Shown here piece by piece: positions 1-8,575 of a stretch of DNA of 64,000 nucleotides; within the stretch, counting starts at the first letter, position 1, and each line of letters starts with the position of its first letter. Source of the stretch: Synechocystis sp. PCC 6714 (GTDB taxonomy: Bacteria; Cyanobacteriota; Cyanobacteriia; Cyanobacteriales; Microcystaceae); contig NZ_CP007542.1 in assembly GCF_000478825.2 (NCBI RefSeq), forward strand, positions 1,612,001-1,676,000, in the 5' to 3' direction. Under the pieces are notes generated by a model. It was given only the letters and a program-made list of their open reading frames with translations, made no database searches and was not told the DNA's origin. The translations under genes and the position numbers were made by a program.

Positions 1-86
1 GCCTCTCTCTGCTGGATGTTCTGCCCAATGCCATGGTTGATCGTTTGATCACATTACTAGAGGACTATCGGAGCAAAAGTTTCTAA
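1..86 (+). CDS. C-terminal end of an upstream gene (partial)
   Basis: Reading frame 3 is open from the window edge to a TAA at 84-86 and encodes about 27 residues ending in YRSKSF. The text (leucine and acidic residues, LLDVLPNAMVD) looks like a real helical C-terminus, and the next gene begins within about 70 bases on the same strand, as expected inside an operon. Too little is present to name the product. Confidence 0.55.
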   Translation, partial: LSLLDVLPNAMVDRLITLLEDYRSKSF

Positions 87-156
87 CCTGTTGAATCCAT
101 TACTTGCTATCCCCACCGGACTTTGCCGAAACCCAATTTCTGCACCAATTTCCCCT

Positions 157-567
157 ATGGTCAATCCCTCCGTCCCTAGTCAACAAAGTCAGCCAGGTTG
201 CACTGACCTCAAACCTAGTTTTGTCATTCCCCTGGCACTCCTCTTTGGCTCAATACCAGTTCTTTTCCTACAGATGTGGCTTGGCCTGGCGATCGCCGTA
301 TTTGGTGCCTTTTTAATGGTGCAGACGGCCATTATCAAACTCAGCTTTACCAACACCGCGTTGGAAGTGTATCGGGCGGGGAAATTAATCCGCACCTTCC
401 CCTACACAGAGTGGCAAAACTGGCGAATCTTTTGGGAACCCGCTCCCATTTTGTTTTATTTTAAAGAGGTCAAGAGCATCCACTTTTTGCCGATTATCTT
501 TGACTCCGGCACCCTTAAGGCTTGTCTTGAGCGCCATTGTCCCCTCCAGTCCCTACGTTCGGAATGA
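157..567 (+). CDS. DUF3119 family membrane protein
   Basis: Small cyanobacterial protein of unknown function. Starting at ATG 157 it has 136 residues: a short polar N-terminus, two adjacent hydrophobic segments (roughly residues 20-65 after the start, rich in L, F, G), then a conserved-looking soluble part with YTEWQNWRIFWEP and FYFKEVKSIHFLPI, which fits the DUF3119 family from memory. A TTG at 91 would give 158 residues; I prefer the ATG because the extra 22 residues are Pro-rich and not membrane-like. Its stop overlaps the start of the next gene (ATGA at 564-567), so the two are probably translated together. Function unknown. Confidence 0.7.
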   Translation: MVNPSVPSQQSQPGCTDLKPSFVIPLALLFGSIPVLFLQMWLGLAIAVFGAFLMVQTAIIKLSFTNTALEVYRAGKLIRTFPYTEWQNWRIFWEPAPILFYFKEVKSIHFLPIIFDSGTLKACLERHCPLQSLRSE

Positions 568-1796
568 CCCCAGAATTGAATCCTAATTTTTCTGAAGAAA
601 CTGCCTCCGATGCCTTGCTGACCACAGCGGATATCAGTGGGGATGATGGCACCAACGACCCAGAGCAAGGGGAAGAACTGGGGGAAAACCAACCTGTGGC
701 AGAGGAACTTGTCCCCGCAGAGGAGTTACCCCCCATTACTGCCATGGTGGCGGAGGTGGAAGAGTTGGTTCTAGGGGAGCAAAACGAAGCTAACGAAGCT
801 ATGGTGTCACCGGAACCCGCTGTTGATGCTCCGGTTGTGACTGGCTTAAAGGAACAAAAAGCCGCTCTGGAACGGGAAATTGCTGCCCTCCAGCAGGAAA
901 AAGCCCAATGGTATGGGCAACAGTTCCAGCAATTACAACGGGAAATGGAACGGTTAGTGGGGGAAGGCACCAGGGAGTTGATGCAAAAAAAAGCGGCCCT
1001 GGAAAAGGAAATTGAAAAGTTGGAACGCCGTCAAGAACGGATTCAGCAGGAAATGCGTACCACTTTTGCCGGGGCTTCCCAGGAATTGGCCATTCGGGTC
1101 CAGGGCTTTAAGGATTATTTGGTGGGCAGTTTGCAGGATTTGGTTTCCGCCGCTGACCAGTTGGAATTGGGGGTAGGAGATAGTTGGGAATCCTCCTCTA
1201 CCCATGGGGATTCCATCATTGAAAATGCCGACACAGCCCCGGTGGTCAGTTTTGCAGAGCAGGGCTTTAGTAGCCAAAAACGGCAAATCCAAGCTTTGTT
1301 AGAGCAATACCGCACTCGCCCCGATTATTACGGGCCCCCTTGGCAACTCCGTCGCACCTTTGAACCAATCCACGCAGAGCGGATTGAAAACTGGTTTTTT
1401 AACCTAGGGGGAAGGGGCGCAATCCTGAGTCTTGATAGTCGTTTGCAAAATATTCTGGTTGGTTCGGCGGCGATCGCCATTTTGAATCAGCTCTACGGTG
1501 ATCGTTGTCGGGCTTTAATCTTAGCGGCAACTCCAGAACGGTTGGGGGAATGGCGACGGGGTTTACAGGATTGTTTAGGCATTTCCCGCAGTGACTTTGG
1601 CCCAGACCGGGGCATTGTTTTGTTTGAATCGGGCAATGCGCTAATTCAGCGGGCAGAACGATTAGTCGGCGATCGCCAAATGCCGTTGGTGTTGGTGGAT
1701 GAAACGGAAGAACAAATTGACTTAGCCCTGTTGCAGTTTCCTCTGTTGCTGGCATTTGCACCCAATTACCAGGCTGGGGGCAGTAACTATTTTTAG
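564..1796 (+). CDS. DUF3086 domain protein with coiled coil
   Basis: About 410 residues from ATG 564, which overlaps the stop of the DUF3119 gene. The first ~90 residues are very acidic and Pro-rich; residues ~95-175 form a strong coiled coil (LKEQKAALEREIAALQQEK, KKAALEKEIEKLERRQERI); the C-terminal ~230 residues form a globular domain with RTRPDYYGPPWQLRRTFEP, which matches the cyanobacterial DUF3086 family as I remember it. No catalytic motif is visible. Overlap with the upstream gene suggests a shared job with the DUF3119 membrane protein, but the function is not known to me. Confidence 0.75.
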   Translation: MTPELNPNFSEETASDALLTTADISGDDGTNDPEQGEELGENQPVAEELVPAEELPPITAMVAEVEELVLGEQNEANEAMVSPEPAVDAPVVTGLKEQKAALEREIAALQQEKAQWYGQQFQQLQREMERLVGEGTRELMQKKAALEKEIEKLERRQERIQQEMRTTFAGASQELAIRVQGFKDYLVGSLQDLVSAADQLELGVGDSWESSSTHGDSIIENADTAPVVSFAEQGFSSQKRQIQALLEQYRTRPDYYGPPWQLRRTFEPIHAERIENWFFNLGGRGAILSLDSRLQNILVGSAAIAILNQLYGDRCRALILAATPERLGEWRRGLQDCLGISRSDFGPDRGIVLFESGNALIQRAERLVGDRQMPLVLVDETEEQIDLALLQFPLLLAFAPNYQAGGSNYF

Positions 1797-1947
1797 TTCC
1801 AGTTTGACTCAGTTAAATTCCTCAGAGAATGTCTGAGAAGTCTTTATTTTTCCTATTCCTACTCTTGGGAGACTGGGATTTAGAGCTAGAGCCCACCACA
1901 ATTGGGGGCCTAGGAAAGCCGCTCAAACCATCCCCTCGGCCAATGGT

Positions 1948-3123
1948 CTAGCCTTGAATGCCCGTCAACTGGGGACAGAGCTGGGCAAAAACCTGCTTAA
2001 TGGTCCGGGCCGTGGTTTCAATGTCAGCCATGGTGGTTTCTCGGCCAAAACTGAGACGCAGGCCAGCAAGGGCTTGTTCTTCTGCATAACCCATGGCCAA
2101 CAGTACTGGACTGGGATTAAGCTTACCGGAATTGCAGGCGGCCCCGGCACTGATGGCAATGCCTTCCCGGTTCAAGGCCCGCACTAACTGTTTCCCTGTT
2201 ATGCCAACGGTACATGGGCGATGGGATTGAATGACAAAACTAACGTGGTGGGGTAAGCGATAAAGGCGATCGCCAGTGGGGGCCAAAAATTCACAGTCGG
2301 CCAACAGATCGAAGCAACGGTCCCGTAGGGCTTGTAATCGGGTCATTTCCTCGGCTAATTCCTGTTGGGCTAAACTAGCGGCCACACCAAGGCCAACAAT
2401 GGCCGGCAGGGGAGGAGTGCCGGAACGTAAACCCTGCTCTTGGCCTCCCCCCATGAGTAGAGGGCCAATGGCCAGGTCAGGATGGACGTATAGAGCCCCC
2501 GCTCCCTGAATGCCGTAGAGTTTGTGGCTGGAAAGGGATAGTAAGTCTACGGGTAAATGTTTCACGTCCACTGGAAAGCGCCCCGCCACCTGCACTGCAT
2601 CGGTGTGGAAAGGAATATGTCGTTGCCTAGCTATGCGACCTAATTCTTCAATGGGTTGGAGGGTTCCCACTTCGCTTTGGCCGTAGATGATGGAAATCAG
2701 CACCGTATTGCTCTGAATTGCCCGCTCCAATTCCTCTGGATTAACCCGGCCCTGGGTATTTACTTCCAGGCGAGTTACTTGCCAGCCTTGGGTTTCTAGC
2801 CAGCGCACCGGGGCGGTGATCGCCGAGTGTTCTACGGTGGAAATAATTAAATGTTGGGGGCTGGGGTAATTCTGGGTAACCCCAAACAGGGCTAGATGAT
2901 TAGCTTCGGTGCCGCCGGAAGTGAAAATAATGCTGTCGGGATGGCCCGCATTGAGCAACTCTGCCACTTGTAAACGGGCGGTTTCCAGCGCGAGGGCCGC
3001 TCGATTACCCCAATGGTGCAAACTAGCCGGATTGCCCCAACTTTGGTCTAAAAAACTCTGTACTGCCGCCTTTACCTCTTGCCTGGGCGGAGTGGTGGCA
3101 CTGTAATCGAGGTAAATTTTCAT
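1948..3123 (-). CDS. Cysteine desulfurase, NifS/IscS class (PLP enzyme)
   Basis: Removes sulfur from L-cysteine as a protein persulfide for iron-sulfur cluster and thiocofactor synthesis. The 391-residue length fits class I desulfurases. Visible: N-terminal YLDYSATTP, the TSGGTEANH loop near residue 70, EHSAI near 98, HTDAVQ near 173, the PLP-binding lysine K201 in SSHKLYG, and the likely persulfide cysteine C330 in SAGAACNSG. An oddity is the segment YGQSEVGTLQPI near residue 147, where class members I know have NNE before the (I/V)GT; the asparagine that touches PLP appears replaced. It resembles the PCC 6803 NifS-like paralogue Sll0704 (from memory). It faces the PsiE-like gene across a ~180-bp divergent spacer. 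Confidence 0.9.
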   Translation of the reverse strand: MKIYLDYSATTPPRQEVKAAVQSFLDQSWGNPASLHHWGNRAALALETARLQVAELLNAGHPDSIIFTSGGTEANHLALFGVTQNYPSPQHLIISTVEHSAITAPVRWLETQGWQVTRLEVNTQGRVNPEELERAIQSNTVLISIIYGQSEVGTLQPIEELGRIARQRHIPFHTDAVQVAGRFPVDVKHLPVDLLSLSSHKLYGIQGAGALYVHPDLAIGPLLMGGGQEQGLRSGTPPLPAIVGLGVAASLAQQELAEEMTRLQALRDRCFDLLADCEFLAPTGDRLYRLPHHVSFVIQSHRPCTVGITGKQLVRALNREGIAISAGAACNSGKLNPSPVLLAMGYAEEQALAGLRLSFGRETTMADIETTARTIKQVFAQLCPQLTGIQG

Positions 3124-3307
3124 GGCACATTGAGCAAGGGGCGGAGTGGGCTTTTCCTAATCAGCCCTGGTTTAACTTCATTGTAATCTTCCCCATCCCT
3201 TCAGTGATCGCCTGGGGGAGGAATTGCGGGGATAACGTCGACGAAATTTGGCTGATCAATGCCGATAAAATATGGCGAGATCCTTTGTTATTGTTCCTGG
3301 CTCCCCT

Positions 3308-3775
3308 ATGAAACGAATCCGCAGATACATCAAACCAATACTGTCTAGGGATCAAGATATACTATTTTTGTCGCTACTGCGTACTTTTGAAAAGCTGGTT
3401 TCCAAGTTATTAGCCATTTGTTTAATAGTGGTGATCTTTGTGGCGGTATTTGATTTGTTTAAGGTGCTGATTGTGGAACTACGGGGGGAACCATTCGGTT
3501 TTTTCAATCGAACTTTGATTGAGATTTTTGGTTTATTTTTAAATGTGCTCATTGCCCTGGAGCTATTGGAAAATATCACTGTTTACCTGAAAGATAATGT
3601 CATTCAGGTGGAACTGGTTATTATTACGGCCATTATTGCAGTGGCTAGAAAAATCATTATTTTTGACTTTGGTAAGTATGAAGGCTTAGACTTATTAGCT
3701 TTGGGATTTGCTATTTTATGTTTAGCGGTTAGCTTTTGGATGGTTAAAAGATTGAATGTCAATATTAAGCATTAA
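3308..3775 (+). CDS. PsiE-like (phosphate-starvation-inducible E) membrane protein
   Basis: 155 residues from ATG 3308 (MKRIRRYIKP); a longer start at 3272 is possible. It shows four hydrophobic segments: LLAICLIVVIFVAVFDLF, the FGLFLNVLIALELL stretch, a middle VIITAIIAVARKIII, and a C-terminal LLALGFAILCLAVSFW, separated by short polar turns including ELLENITVYLKD and RKIIIFDFGKYE. This arrangement fits the PsiE family, whose biochemical role is not established. Basic N-terminus suggests it stays on the cytoplasmic side. It ends two bases before the stop of the convergent flavoprotein gene. Confidence 0.7.
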   Translation: MKRIRRYIKPILSRDQDILFLSLLRTFEKLVSKLLAICLIVVIFVAVFDLFKVLIVELRGEPFGFFNRTLIEIFGLFLNVLIALELLENITVYLKDNVIQVELVIITAIIAVARKIIIFDFGKYEGLDLLALGFAILCLAVSFWMVKRLNVNIKH

Positions 3776-3777
3776 AG

Positions 3778-4959
3778 TTAGTACGATACTTGACCATCTT
3801 CCCATGGGGGCAATGAACGCAATTCCGTCCAGGTTATCCCTTTGGCGATCGCCAGTTGCAGTAAAGTCATGCCTTCTCGGGCCCGTTGCCCAAACCAGTG
3901 GGCGCTAACAATGCGGTCTTGGCGATCGATGACTAATTTATACATTCCCCGCAGATTACAGTGGTCGGTGTAGGGTTCAAAGCCTCGGATAATTTGGCGG
4001 TGGGAATCGGAGTTAGCAAATGTGCCAATGCGACACCAGGGGGGATCGAGGTCAATGGTAAAGGACATTTGGCTGTAATCAATGGGGTTAGTCTGTTTGC
4101 CTAAAACCCGTTGCACCACATATTGAGCTTCCCGGTAAGCAATGGCATCGGCATGATAACCCTTTAACCAATTGCCACAGGCGTAAATTTGGCCCTGGGC
4201 GGTTTGCAAATGATGATTGACGCTGAGGTACGAACTCTCCTTCAATGCTTGGTTAAATTCTGGCAGGCGGGCTAATAAATTTTGACACTCTGGCGATCGC
4301 CATTGGTGAATTAAATTATCCACCTCTAAGCATTGTTGTAAGCATTGTTGGGGCGTATCATTACCCTGGTTAAATTGCAAAGTATAGGTTTGATTGCACT
4401 GGTCGTGATGAGAAACTAAATTACTGTAATTGCAGTAAAAAGCAATGCCTAAACTTGCTAAGTAACATTGCAATAGACTGGTCATTTCCCGGTCTTCCCC
4501 CGGCAACAAATGATTATTCCGGCTCAGGATAGTCACCCCGTGTCCCCGTTTAGTTAGCTCCTGGGCCAAGACTAGGTTTTCCGGCAACGCTCCGACAATG
4601 GCCCATCTTTGAGGCATTGCATTATCCGGAATCTGACCAGGAACGGCAAGAACATTTTTAACGCTAGTGAGTAGATAGTTTTCCCCCAGTAGGGTACGCT
4701 TCTCTGTTTGATAAACCAATCCCGATGATGGTTGCGAGAAAATTCCCTTTTCTATCACCACATCCGCTCCCTGGGCGGCCAGCAAACGCAGATTTTCCCA
4801 AAAGCTTTCCGCCGCTAGTCCATTATGGCGATCGCCGGAAAAAGCCTCTTCCCAACCATGGGTTACCAAAGCAATTCTCGCACTGGGATATTGCTCAACA
4901 CAGCTCCGGGCAGTCTTTAATCCCTCCGGGCTAGCCCCGATGATCACTAATTGATACAT
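3778..4959 (-). CDS. Pyridine nucleotide-disulfide oxidoreductase-like flavoprotein lacking the redox disulfide
   Basis: 393 residues. An N-terminal dinucleotide-binding start (YQLVIIGASPEGLKTA), a central second Rossmann motif (WAIVGALPENLVLAQELTKRGHGVTIL, about residues 135-160) and a C-terminal ACGNWLKGYH FAD-type motif (GD/N motif near 265), followed by a dimerisation-like region (LRGMYKLVIDRQ, AHWFGQRAREG), show the fold of glutathione reductase/SthA relatives. The CxxxxC redox pair that should follow the first Rossmann motif is absent, and the protein is shorter than the usual 450-470 residues. It may therefore be a transhydrogenase-like or regulatory flavoprotein. The substrate is unknown. 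Confidence 0.7.
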   Translation of the reverse strand: MYQLVIIGASPEGLKTARSCVEQYPSARIALVTHGWEEAFSGDRHNGLAAESFWENLRLLAAQGADVVIEKGIFSQPSSGLVYQTEKRTLLGENYLLTSVKNVLAVPGQIPDNAMPQRWAIVGALPENLVLAQELTKRGHGVTILSRNNHLLPGEDREMTSLLQCYLASLGIAFYCNYSNLVSHHDQCNQTYTLQFNQGNDTPQQCLQQCLEVDNLIHQWRSPECQNLLARLPEFNQALKESSYLSVNHHLQTAQGQIYACGNWLKGYHADAIAYREAQYVVQRVLGKQTNPIDYSQMSFTIDLDPPWCRIGTFANSDSHRQIIRGFEPYTDHCNLRGMYKLVIDRQDRIVSAHWFGQRAREGMTLLQLAIAKGITWTELRSLPPWEDGQVSY

Positions 4960-4993
4960 AAATTAGCCGTTCCCGAACGACTGGCGATCGCCT

Positions 4994-5386
4994 CTAGGGA
5001 TTAATCACAGTTTCTAATCCCAGGTTTTGTAGGCTTAGCGCAGCCTGCTGGGCATTGAGGGGATCGCTAAAACTGCCAATTTGCAGTAGCCGTTGGCCGT
5101 TGAAGTTGGTAAAAAAGGCACCGGGGTAGGCGGCTTTAACCTGTTGTTCTTGCACGGGGGAAGTAACCAAGGCCATCACACGGTAGGAAGTGGCATTGGG
5201 AGTGAAGCTCAACGCACTGGGATCGGGCACCGGATTGGGACTGGCGGGGGGCGGCGGTAGCAATTGCGTTTGACTAACCAGAACTGGTTCCTTAAAAGGA
5301 ATGGCTTGAGCCGGGGCGATCGCCGAGAAGCACATGATGCTCCCCAAAGCGGCGATCGATAGGTGGGGATTAGGAGGGATAGCCAT
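4994..5386 (-). CDS. Exported protein with a SPOR-like C-terminal domain
   Basis: From ATG at 5386 the product has 130 residues beginning with a signal peptide (LSIAALGSIMCFSAIAPAQA) and a Pro-rich linker (PPPPASPNPVPDPS). The last ~75 residues read YRVMALV..QVKAAYPGAFFTNFNGQRLLQIGSFSDPLNAQQAALSLQNLGLET, which has the GSF.d...A......L...G pattern of peptidoglycan-binding SPOR domains. The frame is open further upstream (to 5503) but that part lacks signal-like character. Likely periplasmic; role unknown. Confidence 0.65.
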   Translation of the reverse strand: MAIPPNPHLSIAALGSIMCFSAIAPAQAIPFKEPVLVSQTQLLPPPPASPNPVPDPSALSFTPNATSYRVMALVTSPVQEQQVKAAYPGAFFTNFNGQRLLQIGSFSDPLNAQQAALSLQNLGLETVINP

Positions 5387-5617
5387 GGGCAAATTAGGAA
5401 AATTTAGGTAATTGACAGAATAATTGTCTTTCTTGGCAATTCTACCCTTACCCCTGCTCTGTCGCTGGTCTGGTGGGCTGGAACCTTTACTGTCTGGGGA
5501 CAATCTTATATTGGGGACAATCTTATATTAAGGATGTGATAATGGATGTTTCCGCATCCTTCCAGATAAGCAACCGCCGGTAATTGTGACAGTCTTTTTT
5601 GATAGGAGATTTAAAAA

Positions 5618-5878
5618 ATGAACAACATCGAATATGACCCAGAAGTTGATTCAGCCTATTTCCGAGTAGCGGATCAACCGGGCATCGACTCTGAAGAAAT
5701 TACAGATGGCATTATTGTGGACTATGACCAGGACGATAACGTGGTCGCCATAGAACTTTTGGGAGTTCAGACAATCAACCCTAATGATTTTCAAAAACTA
5801 GAGTCTTTAATCCCACAGTCAGCCTTGGCTCAACTTCAAGAATGGTTGCCCAAATTGGCGATTGCCATTTCTTGCTGA
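5618..5878 (+). CDS. DUF2283 family protein
   Basis: 86 residues, preceded by a good ribosome site (AGGAG, about 9 bases upstream). The text YDPEVDSAYFRV followed by GIIVDYDQDDNVVAIELL is the hallmark of DUF2283, small proteins often found in toxin-antitoxin-like or mobile contexts. The stop lies two bases before the start of the recombinase gene, so both are probably one transcript. A partner DUF4258 toxin-like gene, the usual neighbour, is not present here. Confidence 0.8.
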   Translation: MNNIEYDPEVDSAYFRVADQPGIDSEEITDGIIVDYDQDDNVVAIELLGVQTINPNDFQKLESLIPQSALAQLQEWLPKLAIAISC

Positions 5879-5880
5879 CC

Positions 5881-6825
5881 ATGGCTACCCTACTTCCGCC
5901 CCCCCATCTCTTAAGCCTCGACCAGGATATTTTGGCAGCTCTCCTGCGGGATAAACGATCGCCTAATACCCGGAGAACCTATGCCAAAGCCTTAAAGGAT
6001 TTTTTCCTCACCATGGCCGGAGAAGAACCGTCCCCGGATGTCATTGCCTGGTTTTTAAGCTTGGATCATTTTGAGGCGATCGCCATGGTTTTACGCTATC
6101 GAGCGGAATTACTATCCAGGGACTTAAAACCGGCTACCATTAATGTGCGATTGGCGGCGATTAAAAGCTTAGTGAACTACGCTCGACGGGTAGGGAAATG
6201 CCAATATACCCTCGAAGATGTGGAAGGTTTAAAAGCAGAAACCTATCGGGATACCACCGGGGTCAGTCCCCATTCTTTCAAGCAAATTACCGACCACATT
6301 GAACCCAATTCCCTTAAAGGTAAACGGGATTTAGCTATTCTCCGTCTGCTCTGGGACAATGCTCTGCGGCGAGCGGAAGTTTGTGGACTTAACGTGGGGG
6401 ACTATCAACCAACGGAGCGGCAATTGCTAATTAAGGGCAAAGGAAAATCGGGCAAACAAGCTGTCACCCTCAGTGCCAAAGGTATTACGTTCATCAATCA
6501 ATGGTTAACCGCCATTGGTTCCCGTCCTAAAAATGAGCCTCTTTTTTGTACCCTTGACCGGGCGACTTTTGGCCATCGCCTCAGCGGCAATGCCATTTAC
6601 AACATTGTCCGCACCAGTGCAGAATCCGCCGGCCTAAATAAGCTTATGAGCCCCCACCGAGTCCGCCACAGCGCCATCACTGCCGCCCTGGAAGCCACCA
6701 ATGGGGATACCCGCAAAGTGCAAAAACTGAGTCGCCACAGCAATTTAAATACCCTGATGATCTACGACGATAACCGTCACCAGCACCAAGCTCAAATTAC
6801 CGATATTTTGGCAGATCTGCTCTGA
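5881..6825 (+). CDS. Tyrosine recombinase/integrase (XerC/D-like)
   Basis: 314 residues from ATG 5881. An N-terminal SAM-like core-binding domain (SPNTRRTYAKALKDF, residues ~25-110) is followed by the catalytic domain: arginine I in DNALRRAEVCGL, a lysine in the KGKGKSGKQ beta-hairpin, the H-x-x-R box in SPHRVRHSAIT, a later histidine in LSRHSNLNT and the tyrosine in LMIYDDN. All catalytic residues appear present, so it is probably active. It has no phage, plasmid or tRNA neighbours, and corresponds to PCC 6803 Slr0733 as far as I remember. Whether it resolves chromosome dimers or serves a lost element cannot be told from here. Confidence 0.88.
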   Translation: MATLLPPPHLLSLDQDILAALLRDKRSPNTRRTYAKALKDFFLTMAGEEPSPDVIAWFLSLDHFEAIAMVLRYRAELLSRDLKPATINVRLAAIKSLVNYARRVGKCQYTLEDVEGLKAETYRDTTGVSPHSFKQITDHIEPNSLKGKRDLAILRLLWDNALRRAEVCGLNVGDYQPTERQLLIKGKGKSGKQAVTLSAKGITFINQWLTAIGSRPKNEPLFCTLDRATFGHRLSGNAIYNIVRTSAESAGLNKLMSPHRVRHSAITAALEATNGDTRKVQKLSRHSNLNTLMIYDDNRHQHQAQITDILADLL

Positions 6826-6886
6826 GTTGAGGCAGGATATTGCGAATTTTTTTAGGTAATTAGGGTGGAAATTGCTCTGATTTTTC

Positions 6887-7171
6887 CTAGCCAAACTTTT
6901 CCATCATCGTTTTTGCCCGTTTATGGTTGGCGATCGCCTGGCGAAACTCTGCCTTTTGCTTGGCCTGCTCCAGAATTAAAGTCCAGGCCTCTTTATCTTC
7001 CAGATAGTGTTCAAACAAAGCTTCAAATAAAACCTCCCTGCTCAACCCTTCCTTGGCACAGACCTTGGTAAGGCGCTCCATGAGCTTACTCTCTAGGCGG
7101 ATGGTGGTCTGCTTGGTGGAAAAATTTTTGCTGATTTTCCCCACGGAGTTTACATTGCTAGAATTTGACAT
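6887..7171 (-). CDS. CopG/ribbon-helix-helix-like DNA-binding protein
   Basis: 94 residues. The segment TKQTTIRLESKLMERLTKVCAKEGLSREVLFEALFEHYL (residues ~20-60) has the beta strand plus two-helix pattern of ribbon-helix-helix proteins, with a charged C-terminal helix (EQAKQKAEFRQAIANHKRAK). Such proteins are antitoxins or plasmid-type repressors. No toxin gene is adjacent; the gene is convergent with the recombinase, ending about 60 bp beyond it. Function beyond DNA binding is inference. Confidence 0.65.
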   Translation of the reverse strand: MSNSSNVNSVGKISKNFSTKQTTIRLESKLMERLTKVCAKEGLSREVLFEALFEHYLEDKEAWTLILEQAKQKAEFRQAIANHKRAKTMMEKFG

Positions 7172-7456
7172 TACTTTAATTTTAACTAAGTTGACAGCTA
7201 GACTTTTTAAATAAAGTACTTTAACAATCTTACTACCGAGTAATCTAGATACCTAGACTGCTGGATACTTAAACTTCGAAAAATTTGAGTTTCAAGAATT
7301 TTAGAATTTTAAAACCCTTTTGCAAAAATTATCGCCATCACCGGGGATAGAACGGCGGTTATTTACTGGGAGCCGGGGTGAAAGCCGTTTTGGACTGAGA
7401 GCAAAACTTTAAATTTTCCCCTATGATCAAATTTTCAGCATGGGCCAAGTTCACCA

Positions 7457-8575
7457 ATGCCAAAAGTAGCCATTGTCGGGGCTGGGGTTGTGGGAGCTAC
7501 CATAGCCTATGAACTCAGCTCCATACCGGGGTTAACCATCGATCTGTTTGATGCCCAGGAACCGGCCCAGGGATCAACGGGGGCAGCCCTCGGCATTTTA
7601 ATGGCGGTTATTAGTCAGAAAACAAGGGGACGGGGCTGGCGTTTACGGGAACAAAGTTTGCAGAGATACCGAATCCTTTTACCAGAACTTGAGAAAATTA
7701 CAGGCAAAGCTATTCCCGGCGATCGCCATGGTTTAGTGAAACTATTGCTAGAAGCAGATTGGCCCCGATGGCAAAAGTTACAAGCGATCCGCCATAGCCA
7801 GGGCTATCCGTTAGAACTCTGGACTGCGGCGGAAGTTGCAGAAAAATTATCGGACTGGTCTTTGCCTTACCAACAAATAGAAGGGGCGGTGTATTCTCCA
7901 TGGGATTGGCAAATTCGGCCCCAAGCCCTGACCCAGAGTCTAATTGAAGTGGCCCAACAGCGGGGAGTGCGCTGTCATTTTCACCAATCTGTTCATCCTT
8001 TCCCTGTCACCGATTCCATCAACCATTGCCAGAACATTAAAACTGACCAAGCCAACTTTCCAGTGGATTATGTTGTAATTACCGCAGGGCTAGGCAGTAA
8101 TTCCCTAATTCCCCCCAATAACGGAAACAATGATTCGTTGCGATTACAGCCGGTGATTGGCCAAGCTTTTCTATTGCAACTTGCCGATGGCGATAATCCC
8201 CTAAAAAACACTCCTTGGCGATCGGTTTTGACCACGGAAGATATTCACCTAGTCCCCCTTGCCAATGACCAATTCTGGTTGGGAGCCACCGTCGAGTTTC
8301 CCACTGACGGCCCCGATAATCAGCCCAATCCTCAGTTAAGAGATGAACTCTGGCACCAGGCGATCGCCTATTATCCTTTTTTACAACAGGCGGAAATTGT
8401 CAATTATTGGAGTGGCAAACGGCCCCGACCCATGGGGGAAAGTGCTCCAGTAATACGCTCTCTAAATGGTTACGACAATGTTTTGTTGGCCACCGGTCAT
8501 TATCGCAATGGCGTTCTTCTCGCCCCAGGCACAGCCCAGGAAGTGAAAACCTGGTTAACCTCCAAGCTGTTCTAA
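7457..8575 (+). CDS. FAD-dependent DAO-family oxidoreductase, glycine oxidase (ThiO)-like
   Basis: 372 residues. The N-terminal KVAIVGAGVVGATIAYELS is a Rossmann FAD site, followed at ~30 by an acidic residue in LFDAQEP and by GSTGAALGIL. The C-terminal ATGHYRNGVLLAPGTA is close to the signature of glycine oxidase ThiO, which makes iminoglycine for thiazole synthesis. The protein stands alone; in some cyanobacteria ThiO is fused to ThiG, here it is not. Other D-amino acid or sarcosine oxidase activities are possible. Upstream spacer of 285 bp is AT-rich. Confidence 0.75.
   Translation: MPKVAIVGAGVVGATIAYELSSIPGLTIDLFDAQEPAQGSTGAALGILMAVISQKTRGRGWRLREQSLQRYRILLPELEKITGKAIPGDRHGLVKLLLEADWPRWQKLQAIRHSQGYPLELWTAAEVAEKLSDWSLPYQQIEGAVYSPWDWQIRPQALTQSLIEVAQQRGVRCHFHQSVHPFPVTDSINHCQNIKTDQANFPVDYVVITAGLGSNSLIPPNNGNNDSLRLQPVIGQAFLLQLADGDNPLKNTPWRSVLTTEDIHLVPLANDQFWLGATVEFPTDGPDNQPNPQLRDELWHQAIAYYPFLQQAEIVNYWSGKRPRPMGESAPVIRSLNGYDNVLLATGHYRNGVLLAPGTAQEVKTWLTSKLF

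Noticed and set aside
5618-7171. Prophage or integrated plasmid around the recombinase
   Set aside because: No phage structural, replication or tRNA target sequence is present, and flanking genes are ordinary.
7330-7456. Riboswitch-like text (GGGAGCCGGGGTGAAAGCCG) upstream of the ThiO-like gene
   Set aside because: It resembles parts of cobalamin or TPP motifs, but the full conserved core (for TPP the CTGAGA/ACCC and GAACCTGAT parts) cannot be completed.
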